Shown here: positions 56,715 to 64,000 of the stretch, piece after piece
Layout: every line of letters starts with the position of its first letter
Position numbering within the stretch: the first letter of the stretch is position 1
DNA from: Pseudomonas fluorescens
GTDB lineage: Bacteria; Pseudomonadota; Gammaproteobacteria; Pseudomonadales; Pseudomonadaceae
DNA length: 64,000 bases
Reading direction: 5' to 3'
Assembly: GCF_002837185.1 (NCBI RefSeq)
Contig: NZ_KZ477986.1
Span: 62,001 to 126,000, forward strand
Position numbers and translations under genes: made by a program
The notes under the pieces: generated by a model
What the model was told of the DNA's origin: nothing
The model's database searches: none
What the model saw: only the letters and a program-made list of their open reading frames with translations

Positions 56715-57992
56715 TCAGAAGCGGTAGGTCATGCCCAGGCCGAAACCGTTGGCGCTGTTCTCATACTTGGCGTTGTAGCTGGCCAGTTGATTGGAGCGTG
56801 CAACCTTGACGTCCTCTTCCTTCAGGTAGGAGTAAGCCACGTCGACGGTCATGTTCGGCATGACCTCGTAGCCCAGGCCCAGACTGAAGATGGTGCGGTC
56901 GCCGGTAGGAATGCGCGGCGAGCGATCCGTGTTGTTGGTCGGCGACTGGTCGAATGTCAGGCCGGTACGCAGCACCACTTGCTTGGTCAACTGATACGAA
57001 GTACCCAAGGCGTACGCCCAGGTGTCGTGCCAGTTCTGGTCTTCCTTGATGGTGCTGACCAGGCCGGGGGCCAGCGCGCCACCCGCTGCGGCTGCCACGC
57101 CTTCGTTCTTGACGGTGATGTCTTTCAGGCGGCTCCAGCGGGTCCAGGTTGCACCGGCGTAGAGCTTCCAGGCGTCGGTCAGGTCCTGGGTTACCGACAG
57201 GTCGTAGGACTCAGGCGTGTCGATCTTCAGCGAAGCGTCGTAGCGATTGCTGCGCAGGAACGGCGAAGTCGCGGTCGGCGCGGTGACTTCGGTGTGGCCG
57301 TCCAGCTTGTAGCTGACCTTGGAGTGATAGGTCAGGCCGACGCGGGTGGTATCGGTGGCTTGTACCAGCACGCCGATATTGAAGCCCAGCGCGGTGTCGT
57401 CACCCTTGATCTTGATGTTGGTGTCCGGCGCGCGAGGGTTCAGCGTGAGGTCCGATTCCAGGGTGCCAGCAATGCGGTTGATGGTCGGGCCAAAACCCAC
57501 GGAAACGCGATCATTGAAGGCGTAACTGACCGTCGGTTGCAAGGTCATGACTTTCACTTCGCTTTTGCTGCCGAAGCCACGGCCCTGGAAGCCGCTTTCG
57601 TAGTCAGTTATCAGGCCGAACGGAGCATAGACGCCGAAACCCACAGACCACTGATCGTTGAGTTTATTGGTGTAGAAACCGAAAGGGACGGCGGTGAACG
57701 GCACCATATCGCCCTTGTTGCTGCCACTGGAGCGACCGCTGGTATCGCTCAGATCGGTGGACGCATCGATGGCTGCGACACCGCCGGTGATCTGCTGGCC
57801 GTTCAGGCGAGCCATACCGGCAGGGTTGCCATAGACAGTGCTTGCGTCATCGGCAGAAGATGAGCGACCCGCAAAACCGGTGCCCATTCCGCTGACGCTC
57901 TGTTCGTTCAGGGCGAAGCCGCTGGCGAACAGTTGGGAAGAGGCCATGGCAACGGCGAGGCTAAGTGTGGTCTTGAGCATTACTTTTTTCAT
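56715..57992 (-). CDS. OmpP1/FadL family outer-membrane porin
   Basis: This 425-residue protein has a signal peptide cut after SSQLFA and the FadL-type start SGFALNEQSVSGMGTGFAGRSSSADDASTVYGNPAGMARL. This N-terminal hatch and the barrel ending in GLGMTYRF match long-chain fatty acid / hydrophobic compound porins. It lies opposite the GPx-like gene, as PA1288 does in P. aeruginosa. Substrate not visible from sequence. Confidence 0.92.
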   Translation of the reverse strand: MKKVMLKTTLSLAVAMASSQLFASGFALNEQSVSGMGTGFAGRSSSADDASTVYGNPAGMARLNGQQITGGVAAIDASTDLSDTSGRSSGSNKGDMVPFTAVPFGFYTNKLNDQWSVGFGVYAPFGLITDYESGFQGRGFGSKSEVKVMTLQPTVSYAFNDRVSVGFGPTINRIAGTLESDLTLNPRAPDTNIKIKGDDTALGFNIGVLVQATDTTRVGLTYHSKVSYKLDGHTEVTAPTATSPFLRSNRYDASLKIDTPESYDLSVTQDLTDAWKLYAGATWTRWSRLKDITVKNEGVAAAAGGALAPGLVSTIKEDQNWHDTWAYALGTSYQLTKQVVLRTGLTFDQSPTNNTDRSPRIPTGDRTIFSLGLGYEVMPNMTVDVAYSYLKEEDVKVARSNQLASYNAKYENSANGFGLGMTYRF

Positions 57993-58137
57993 TATTAGAA
58001 CTCCGTGTGATCACCGCTGCGGAAAGTATCAATAAATTTCACATCGCGCTATAGGCTGTAATGCAGGAGATAGAGCGGTTTTGTAGGACAATCCGACCAG
58101 ATTTGCGGTTTTTTGGCGAATCTTGCAAATTGCCCGG

Positions 58138-58620
58138 TCAGCAGGCCACCTGTTTCATGGGGGAGACACAGGTTTGCCAGGCCTGGGAGAAATCTCGCAG
58201 GCGACCCTGAGGGTGAAATATTTCTTTCCAGATACGCGCCATGCCCAGTACATCGCCCGGCGCGGGCAGGGCGGGACGCTGTTGTTCGACCAGCAGCCAC
58301 GCGATCGCCGTGGCGTAACGCAGGTTCACCGTCAATTCCAGTTGTGGCGCACTGAGAAAAGCATGTTGGCTGGCCAACCCGCGCACCAGGCTCGCACGCT
58401 CGGGATCGAGCGCCAGGTAGGTATCCCAGAGGGCGCGGTGGCGGGGTTCGGTGATGCTGTAGAGGCCATGGCCGCGACGATCATGCAAGGCCGAGCCCAG
58501 CTCCGACTGGCTGGCGGCAATGCCCAGCAGCAGGGCTTCGGCGGTCGGATTATGGCACCCGAGGTACTTCAGGGTCGGCCTGATCACATAACGACACAAT
58601 TCGCTGGCGGCAATACCCAT
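58138..58620 (-). CDS. Conserved hypothetical protein (PA1289-like)
   Basis: This 160-residue soluble protein begins MGIAASELCRYVIRPTLKYL and is mainly alpha-helical. The motif TAEALLLGIAASQSELGSAL may be a helix pair. It shares its position upstream of fadL with PA1289. I recognise no domain with a known function; its helix-rich, Leu/Ala-heavy make-up gives few clues. Confidence 0.75.
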   Translation of the reverse strand: MGIAASELCRYVIRPTLKYLGCHNPTAEALLLGIAASQSELGSALHDRRGHGLYSITEPRHRALWDTYLALDPERASLVRGLASQHAFLSAPQLELTVNLRYATAIAWLLVEQQRPALPAPGDVLGMARIWKEIFHPQGRLRDFSQAWQTCVSPMKQVAC

Positions 58621-58843
58621 AAGAGCCTCATCGCGAGAAAATGAATGACGGGCCCGAGAAGGAGGGCTTGGCAGCGGTGAATCGGATCTCAGGCCCGTCG
58701 CAAGCGGATCATGCCGCTTGAGTTGAAGTGTAGTGTCATATTCATCTTGTAAAGGACTGTTTTTAAAACATCTTTGTTATCCGGTTATAACGTTTATATC
58801 TATTTGTGATTAGTAAAAAGTCTTCGGCTAAATTTCAGGCAAT

Positions 58844-58873
58844 AAAAAACCCTGCTTTTCAGACAGGGTTTTT
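58844..58873 (-). terminator. Terminator of the 74-aa gene
   Basis: On the minus strand the stem aaaaaccctg / cagggttttt with a 9-nt loop is followed by T-rich sequence. It lies 22 nt beyond the stop of the 58896-59120 gene. Confidence 0.8.
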
Positions 58874-58895
58874 GTGTTTCAGCGACTCGGGTCGA

Positions 58896-59120
58896 TCAGG
58901 CAGTCAATGCCTGACGGGTACGCTCGATCACGGCCTGCAGCGGTTCTGCGCTGGAGTATTGATCGGGGTACAGGCGTTCGCTGTGACGCGCGATGCCGTG
59001 TTCGTTGACCAGGGTGAAGCTGAAGCAGCCTTTGCGAGCGGCCATGATCAGGCAGTTCATTGGGGCAAAAGCGTTGGTGAGGGTGCGGATGGCATCCTGA
59101 GTATGGATTTGAGCGTTCAT
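58896..59120 (-). CDS. Small hypothetical protein (74 aa)
   Basis: This protein starts MNAQIHTQDAIRTLTNAFAP and has two cysteines (NCLIMAARKGC). It ends in a charged helix. A terminator follows, making a complete unit. A perfect 18-bp palindrome 65 nt upstream may regulate it. I cannot assign a family. Confidence 0.65.
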   Translation of the reverse strand: MNAQIHTQDAIRTLTNAFAPMNCLIMAARKGCFSFTLVNEHGIARHSERLYPDQYSSAEPLQAVIERTRQALTA

Positions 59121-59562
59121 ATTATGGGTGTTCCTACAAATGACACAGATAAGAACCGTGCCGTATTAAAACGTTCCAGTGACGTTGATCACCATTGATC
59201 AAACGAAGAACCCGACTGGAACAAAGCAGCCAGTTTGAAGCGCTATTGAATTAGGCGCGCTTGGGCTGGCAGGTAGGTACTTAGGAGGGCAGGCAACACA
59301 ACAGGGGCAAAGGTTCTGGGCCCGGGGTGAAGATCCTGATCAATTTGCAGGTTGGTTCGGTCAGAGTATGGAGACTTCGCGACACCCTTTGCTTGTTCAA
59401 AGGCTGTGTCGTCGCAAGTGATACCTGGAAACCATCGAGGTGGTCGATCCCATGTGGTTCAGGGGATATGTTCGACCAGAATTGACTTTCAGCTTGGTAC
59501 TAACGCTGCGGATAGTAACGGATCGAAACAAGGAAGGGAAGGGGGCCCGTAAAAAATCCCGA
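59121..59562. other. 442-bp gene-free region
   Basis: This region holds a perfect ttgatca-ccat-tgatcaa palindrome at 59185-59202 and otherwise no repeat, tRNA or supported gene. Frames here are short and lack ribosome sites. Confidence 0.6.
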
Positions 59563-59868
59563 TCAGCCCCCCAGCAGCCCGCGATAGACCAGCACGGTGA
59601 TCGACGCGGCCAACGTACAACCAAGCCCGTAGGCGGCGAGTGTCAGCCTTACGGACTTGCCGGTCTCGATGACTCGCACGACATCACGCATGTCGTCGAT
59701 CCCGCATTCTCCCAGTTCGATGCACAGACTTGACGCGGTCAGAGCGGCTGATACCAGGATAGCGATGGCAAACAGCGCGCCGTCCGGGGACGGTAACAGC
59801 GCGTTGATGCCCAGGGCCGTCGCGCAAATGGCCAGCAGCAACGCGGCGAATAACAGAATTCCTTTCAT
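59563..59868 (-). CDS. Small inner-membrane protein (101 aa)
   Basis: It has three hydrophobic helices: ILLFAALLLAICATALGINALL, FAIAILVSAALTASSLCIEL and LTLAAYGLGCTLAASITVLV. ATG 59868 gives a clean membrane start, but the same frame is open to GTG 60015, adding a 49-residue cytoplasmic segment (with FLDPTDWENV), so the true start is uncertain. The function is unknown. Confidence 0.6.
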   Translation of the reverse strand: MKGILLFAALLLAICATALGINALLPSPDGALFAIAILVSAALTASSLCIELGECGIDDMRDVVRVIETGKSVRLTLAAYGLGCTLAASITVLVYRGLLGG

Positions 59869-60322
59869 CGGCCCTGCACGGTTGCGTTGTCGGGTGGGGA
59901 GTGTGGCGAGCCGCGACAGCTTTGAAAAGTCCCCAGGCTTGCCGGCAGTAACATTTTCCCAGTCTGTCGGATCCAAAAAGCTGGCGATATAACCATTGGC
60001 TGGTGAGTTGTGCACATTAGTCGCAGCCTGTGTAACCTCATGGGCAGCAGCCCCGGAGCCCGCTCATTTGCCTGCAATCAAAATTTAAGTCAATGAAAAA
60101 TCTGGCTTTTTTTTATTGGTGAAAAAATCGTCAGTTTGACTGCAGCCCCCGCTCCATGGGCCTTTGCGCGGGTTAAAGCGGGGTTGTCCACTGAGTTATC
60201 CACAGCTTCTGTGGATTGTCCCAAGCGCTTGCTCTAGAACGGGCGTGCAGCGTTTTTTCAGCTTTACCTGTACGAAAAAAAGAGTAGAGTGGCGCGCCTT
60301 CCGTTCTGTCCCACAGTGCTTT
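59869..60322. other. 454-bp region with DnaA-box-like palindrome
   Basis: This region includes an A/T-rich stretch (60090-60125), a TTATCCACA consensus DnaA box at 60196-60204 inside the palindrome atccacag-ctt-ctgtggat (60198-60216), and the promoter of the 107-aa gene. It may also encode an N-terminal extension of the membrane protein to its left. Confidence 0.6.
60196..60216. promoter_or_regulatory. DnaA-box-like palindrome
   Basis: ttatccaca matches the consensus DnaA box (TTATNCACA). The surrounding atccacagcttctgtggat is a perfect 8-bp inverted repeat with a 3-nt centre. It lies 107 nt before the start of the 107-aa gene. Confidence 0.55.
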
Positions 60323-60646
60323 ATGAAGTTTCGCTCAGTATCACCTTCTGTTACCGACACTCCTCAAACTGTTACCGCGCCCAAGCGCTTCTCTTTGAAA
60401 GTTGCCTTGTGGCTGCTCGACAGCCCGCGCCTGGGGCAGAGTACCAACATCAAGCACTTGGCTGGCCGCCTGCTCAAGCAGCCTGCCCGCGAAGGCGTGG
60501 TGGCCGCGCAGAGCCGCCTGGGCCAGCTGATGTGCCGTGAATGCGGAAATGCCCGCGACCGGCGTATCGGCCAGGACCTGCTGCGTTCGGCGGCCCGTGC
60601 CGGTGATCGCCGCGCCCAGCGCGAATTGGGCCAGGTCGAAGACTGA
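60323..60646 (+). CDS. Sel1-like small protein (107 aa)
   Basis: This basic 107-residue protein has helix pairs with ARAGDRRAQRELGQVE at the end, similar to a Sel1/TPR-like repeat, and AAQSRLGQLMCRECGNARDRRIGQDLLRSAA before it. I chose ATG 60323; the frame continues to 60164 but without a ribosome site. Proteins of this sort occur in Pseudomonas with no fixed role. Confidence 0.7.
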   Translation: MKFRSVSPSVTDTPQTVTAPKRFSLKVALWLLDSPRLGQSTNIKHLAGRLLKQPAREGVVAAQSRLGQLMCRECGNARDRRIGQDLLRSAARAGDRRAQRELGQVED

Positions 60647-60701
60647 GCTGTCCTCCCGTGCCTTGCTTGGTTAACCTTGCTGTTTTTGGGTGAAGGCAGA
60701 A

Positions 60702-62186
60702 ATGACTATGGTGTTCGACTGGACCAGTGTCGCCCTTGGCCTTGCAGGCGCAGCGCTGCCTTTATTGGCGTGGTGCTGGCAGATTCAACGGCGGCTGACC
60801 GCGCGCACCACCGGCTGGGAATTGCTGGAAGAGCGCCTGGCCACCGCGCAACTGGCCCAGGAAGGGCTTGCTGCGCAGTTGGACGCCAGCCGTGACGAGA
60901 TCAGCGATCTGAGCCAGGCCAACGCCGCCAAGCAGGCCGACCTGGCTGCGGTACGCCGCGAAGTCGAGCTGTTGCAGATCGACCGCGATAACGCCCGCGA
61001 CGCGGCCCACGCCTGGAATATTGACCGCAGCGCCAAGGAAACCGAACTGCGCCGCCTCGACGCCTTGGCTGCAGCCCTGCGCGCCGAGCTGCGGGAACAG
61101 CAGGACAGCCATCAACAACGTCTCGCCGACCTGCAAGGTTCCCGGGATGAACTGCGCGCGCAGTTTGCCGAACTCGCCGGGAAGATTTTCGACGAGCGCG
61201 AACAACGCTTTGCCGAAACCAGCCAGGAGCGTCTCGGGCAGTTACTGGACCCGCTCAAGGAGCGCATCCAGTCCTTCGAGAAGCGCGTTGAAGAAAGCTA
61301 CCAGAACGAGGCCCGCGAACGCTTTTCCCTGGCCAAGGAGCTTGAGCGCCTGCAGCAACTGAATCTGCGCCTGTCGGACGAAGCCACCAACCTGACCCGC
61401 GCCCTTAAAGGTCAGAAAACCCAGGGTAACTGGGGCGAGCTGATCCTCGAGCGGGTGCTGGAACATGCGGGCCTGGAAAAAGGTCGCGAGTATCAGACGC
61501 AGGTCAGCCTCAAGGGCCCGGATGGCGAACGCTTCCAGCCGGACGTGCTGATCATGTTGCCGGGCGACAAGCAGGTGGTGGTGGACTCCAAGGTCAGCCT
61601 GACCGCCTACCAGCAGTACGTGGCGGCGGACGACGAGGTGATTGGCCAGGCGGCGTTGAAGCAGCATGTGCTGTCCTTGCGCAATCACGTCAAGGGCTTG
61701 GCCGGCAAGGATTACAAGCGCCTGGAAGGCCTGCACAGCCTGGATTTCGTGCTGTTGTTCGTGCCGATCGAAGCGGCGTTTTCCGCAGCGCTGCAAGCGG
61801 AGCCGAACCTGTTCCAGGAAGCCTTTGATCGCCATATCGTGATTGTCAGCCCTACCACCTTGCTGGCCACCCTGCGGGTGATCGACAGCCTGTGGAAGCA
61901 GGAGCGTCAGAGCCAGAACGCGCGGGAAATCGCCGAGCGCGCGGGTTGGCTGTATGACAAGTTCGTGCTGTTTATCCAGGATCTGGACGAAGTGGGTAAT
62001 CGCCTGCAACAGTTGGATAAGGCTTACAGCGCAGCGCGCAACAAGCTGACGGACGGACGCGGGAATCTGGTCAGCCGTACCGAGCAGTTGAGACTGCTCG
62101 GCGCCCGAGCCAGCAAGAGCCTGCCGGCGGATTTGCTCGAGCGCGCGATGACGGATGCTGACGGTGTAGCGCATCTTCCTGAGTAA
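60702..62186 (+). CDS. rmuC: DNA recombination protein RmuC
   Basis: This 494-residue protein has an N-terminal hydrophobic segment, a long coiled coil (about 40-215) and a C-terminal nuclease-fold domain with GNWGELILERVLEHAGL, FQPDVLIMLPGDKQVVVDSKVSL and LHSLDFVLLFVPIE, as in RmuC. It limits inversions at short repeats in E. coli. ATG 60702 follows AAGG; ATG 60708 is an alternative and GTG 60690 less so. Confidence 0.93.
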   Translation: MTMVFDWTSVALGLAGAALPLLAWCWQIQRRLTARTTGWELLEERLATAQLAQEGLAAQLDASRDEISDLSQANAAKQADLAAVRREVELLQIDRDNARDAAHAWNIDRSAKETELRRLDALAAALRAELREQQDSHQQRLADLQGSRDELRAQFAELAGKIFDEREQRFAETSQERLGQLLDPLKERIQSFEKRVEESYQNEARERFSLAKELERLQQLNLRLSDEATNLTRALKGQKTQGNWGELILERVLEHAGLEKGREYQTQVSLKGPDGERFQPDVLIMLPGDKQVVVDSKVSLTAYQQYVAADDEVIGQAALKQHVLSLRNHVKGLAGKDYKRLEGLHSLDFVLLFVPIEAAFSAALQAEPNLFQEAFDRHIVIVSPTTLLATLRVIDSLWKQERQSQNAREIAERAGWLYDKFVLFIQDLDEVGNRLQQLDKAYSAARNKLTDGRGNLVSRTEQLRLLGARASKSLPADLLERAMTDADGVAHLPE

Positions 62187-62198
62187 AACACAGGCCAA

Positions 62199-62290
62199 AT
62201 GTGGGAGGGGGCTTGCCCCCGATTGCGGAGTGTCAGTCGCCAGATCTATTGGTTGATGCACCGCTATCGGGGGCAAGCCCCCTCCCACAT
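62199..62290. repeat. REPIN (paired inverted REP)
   Basis: Two intact canonical units with a spacer of about 42 nt lie between convergent rmuC and the sensor kinase gene. Confidence 0.92.
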
Positions 62291-62309
62291 TGTACGGAGT
62301 ACACTTGAA

Positions 62310-64000
62310 TTAAAGGGGCAAATGCCGACTTAACAGCGCCCGCAACGCCGCCGGTTTCACCGGCTTGGCCAGGTAATCCAGCCCCGCCGCATGCACTTTG
62401 GCCACCATCTCCGCGCGGCCATCGGCACTGATCACCACGCCGGGAATCGGCTCGGCCAATTGGGCGCGCAGCCAGCCCATCAATTCAGTACCGGTCTCGC
62501 CGTGGTCCAGGTGGTAATCCACCAACGCGAGTTGCGGGCGCATGCCTTCAGCCAGCAGGACCGCGCATTGCGCCTGGTCAGTGGCGGTCCACACCTCGCA
62601 ACCCCAGCGCGTCAGCAAACTGCGCATGCCGATCAGGATGCTTTCTTCGTTATCCACGCACAGTATTTGCGCGCCGCTGAGTGGCAGGCCATTTTCCTGC
62701 GCGGCCTTGACCGGTGCAGCGGTCTGGTTACGCGCCAGCGGCACACGCACACTGAACACGCTGCCCTTGCCCGGCCACGAGCTTACGCTCAGGCGATGGC
62801 CCAGCACGCGGCACAGGCCGTCGGCAATCGCCAGGCCCAGGCCCAGGCCCTTTTCGGCGCGGGTCTGGTGACTGTCCAGGCGCTTGAACTCTTCGAAAAT
62901 CACTTTCTGTTTATCCAGCGGGATGCCAGGGCCACGGTCCCAGACCTCCAGGCACAACTGGCCCTGGCGGCGACGTACGCCCAGCAGCACCGGCCCATCG
63001 GCATAACGAAAGGCGTTGGTGAGGAAATTCTGCAGGATCCGCCGCAGCAACTTGATGTCGCTGTCCACCCGCAGGCGACTGCCGCGCAAACGGAAGCGCA
63101 AGCCCTGGTCATGGGCCAAGGCCTTGAATTCGGCGCCCAGGGTGTCGAATAACTCGTTGAGGACAAACGGCTGGCGTTGTGGATTGATCTTGCCGTTTTC
63201 CAGGCGCGAGATATCCAGCAAGTCGCTGATCAAATCCTCGGCCGAGCGCAACGAACTGTCCAAATGCTGCACCAGTTGCCGGGCCTCGCTGGAAAGGCCT
63301 TCATGCTGATGGGACAGGGCGGCGGAGAACAGGCGTGCGGCGTTCAACGGTTGCATCAAGTCATGGCTGACGGCCGCCAGGAAACGGGTCTTCGACTGGC
63401 TGGCGGATTCGGCCACGCCCTTGGCCTCGGTCAACGCGAGGTTGAGCTGCGACAGTTCATGGGTGCGTTCGGTCACCCGTTGTTCCAGACCTTCGTTGGC
63501 CTCGGTCAGCGCCTGTTCGGCTTCGCGGAACGCGGTGATGTCGGTGAAACTCATGACAAAACCGCCGCCGGGCATCGGGTTGCCGATCAGTTCGATCACC
63601 CGTCCGTTGGGAAACAGCCGCTCTGACGTGTGCGCACGGCCCTGGCGCATCCAGTGCAGGCGTCGCGCCACGTGCACTTGCGCCTCGCCAGGGCCGCACA
63701 GGCCGCGCTCGGCGTTGTAGCGGATGATGTCGGCAATTGGCCGGCCGACGCTGATCAAGCCGTCGGGATAGTTGAACAGCTCCAGGTAGCGCCGGTTCCA
63801 GGCAACCAGCTTGAGCGACTGATCCACCACGCTGATGCCCTGGGTGATGTTTTCGATCGCACCCTGCAGCAGGGCGCGGTTGAACTGCAGCACCTCGGAC
63901 GCTTCGTCGGCGATCCGTACCACGTCCTCCAGTTGCATGTCCCGCCCTTCAATGGCGGCTTTGACCACGGCGCGCGTGGAGGAGGCACCGAGTACGCCCG
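62310..64000 (-). CDS. NahK/ErcS-type hybrid sensor kinase, 5' truncated by window
   Basis: The minus-strand frame is open to base 64000, so the N-terminus is outside. The visible 563 residues hold a PAS-like sensor region (AIENITQGISVVDQSLKLVAWN), a coiled coil (EQALTEANEGLEQRVTERTHEL), a histidine kinase with the H box FLAAVSHDLMQPLNAARLFSAAL, the N box LQNFLTNAFRY, and a C-terminal receiver with LVDYHLD. This matches the NahK/ErcS branch, in which an SSS-like transporter domain precedes; NahK orthologues feed the Gac/Rsm and denitrification networks. Confidence 0.9.
   Translation of the reverse strand, partial: GVLGASSTRAVVKAAIEGRDMQLEDVVRIADEASEVLQFNRALLQGAIENITQGISVVDQSLKLVAWNRRYLELFNYPDGLISVGRPIADIIRYNAERGLCGPGEAQVHVARRLHWMRQGRAHTSERLFPNGRVIELIGNPMPGGGFVMSFTDITAFREAEQALTEANEGLEQRVTERTHELSQLNLALTEAKGVAESASQSKTRFLAAVSHDLMQPLNAARLFSAALSHQHEGLSSEARQLVQHLDSSLRSAEDLISDLLDISRLENGKINPQRQPFVLNELFDTLGAEFKALAHDQGLRFRLRGSRLRVDSDIKLLRRILQNFLTNAFRYADGPVLLGVRRRQGQLCLEVWDRGPGIPLDKQKVIFEEFKRLDSHQTRAEKGLGLGLAIADGLCRVLGHRLSVSSWPGKGSVFSVRVPLARNQTAAPVKAAQENGLPLSGAQILCVDNEESILIGMRSLLTRWGCEVWTATDQAQCAVLLAEGMRPQLALVDYHLDHGETGTELMGWLRAQLAEPIPGVVISADGRAEMVAKVHAAGLDYLAKPVKPAALRALLSRHLPL

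Noticed and set aside
59185..59202. Anr/FNR binding site
   Set aside because: The half-sites resemble TTGAT/ATCAA, but the 8-nt spacing is wrong for FNR-type proteins (4 nt).

Overview
The window is a GC-rich chromosomal segment of a fluorescent Pseudomonas, most likely of the P. fluorescens group. The evidence is gene order shared with P. aeruginosa (cysM-rlmD-relA-mazG; DUF3108-purN-purM-DUF2066-AI-2E transporter-hda-two NlpC/P60 proteins; gbuA-gbuR; the cob operon followed by MarR, MFS, GPx and FadL genes) and many REP/REPIN palindromes of the Pseudomonas 'gtgggagggggcttgcccccgat' type. No phage, CRISPR array, rRNA or recognisable tRNA was seen.

Layout. 1-7.1 kb is accessory: the tail of one non-ribosomal peptide synthetase (NRPS) gene, then a serine-coding NRPS (half C-A-T-C-T-TE) with several unusual catalytic residues, an AzlC/AzlD amino-acid exporter pair and a small hydrolase. 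7.1-22.4 kb is mostly core: an MscS channel, a DEAD-box helicase, envelope and hypothetical proteins, a CvfB-like S1 protein, an NCS1 transporter, a YbfB-type MFS with a PtrR-like LysR regulator, a PA1414-like mini-protein, and the guanidinobutyrate module (SSS transporter, gbuA, gbuR). 22.4-29.4 kb carries a DTW-domain tRNA modification enzyme, cysM, rlmD, relA, mazG and a DUF2058 protein. 29.4-34.8 kb is a compact iron island: one NIS siderophore synthetase, an MFS exporter and a TonB receptor, translationally coupled behind a Fur box. 35-44.3 kb is core: DUF3108, purN, purM, DUF2066, AI-2E transporter, hda, two NlpC/P60 peptidases and a PQQ-type sugar dehydrogenase. 44.4-54.2 kb is the late cobalamin operon behind a cobalamin riboswitch: cobO, cobB, bluB, cobD, cobC, cobQ, a 600-bp repeat-filled gap, cobU, cobT, an alpha-ribazole phosphatase and cobS. 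54.2-58.6 kb holds a MarR regulator with its MFS transporter, a periplasmic GPx-like protein, a FadL-type porin and a PA1289-like protein. 58.8-64 kb has small hypotheticals, rmuC and the 3' part of a NahK/ErcS-type hybrid sensor kinase running off the window.

How genes work together. The NRPS, AzlC and AzlD genes look like a make-and-export unit for a small serine-derived molecule. The NIS operon looks like a self-sufficient citrate-type siderophore system of the kind that makes rhizoferrin/legiobactin. The cob genes convert cobyrinate diamide to cobalamin and also make the lower ligand. GbuA/GbuR and the SSS transporter fit uptake and cleavage of 4-guanidinobutyrate. The most unusual items are the NRPS with an Asn-for-His condensation motif and a Cys-nucleophile thioesterase, a REPIN read as the C-terminus of cobB, and a 89-nt three-way-junction palindrome inside the cob operon.
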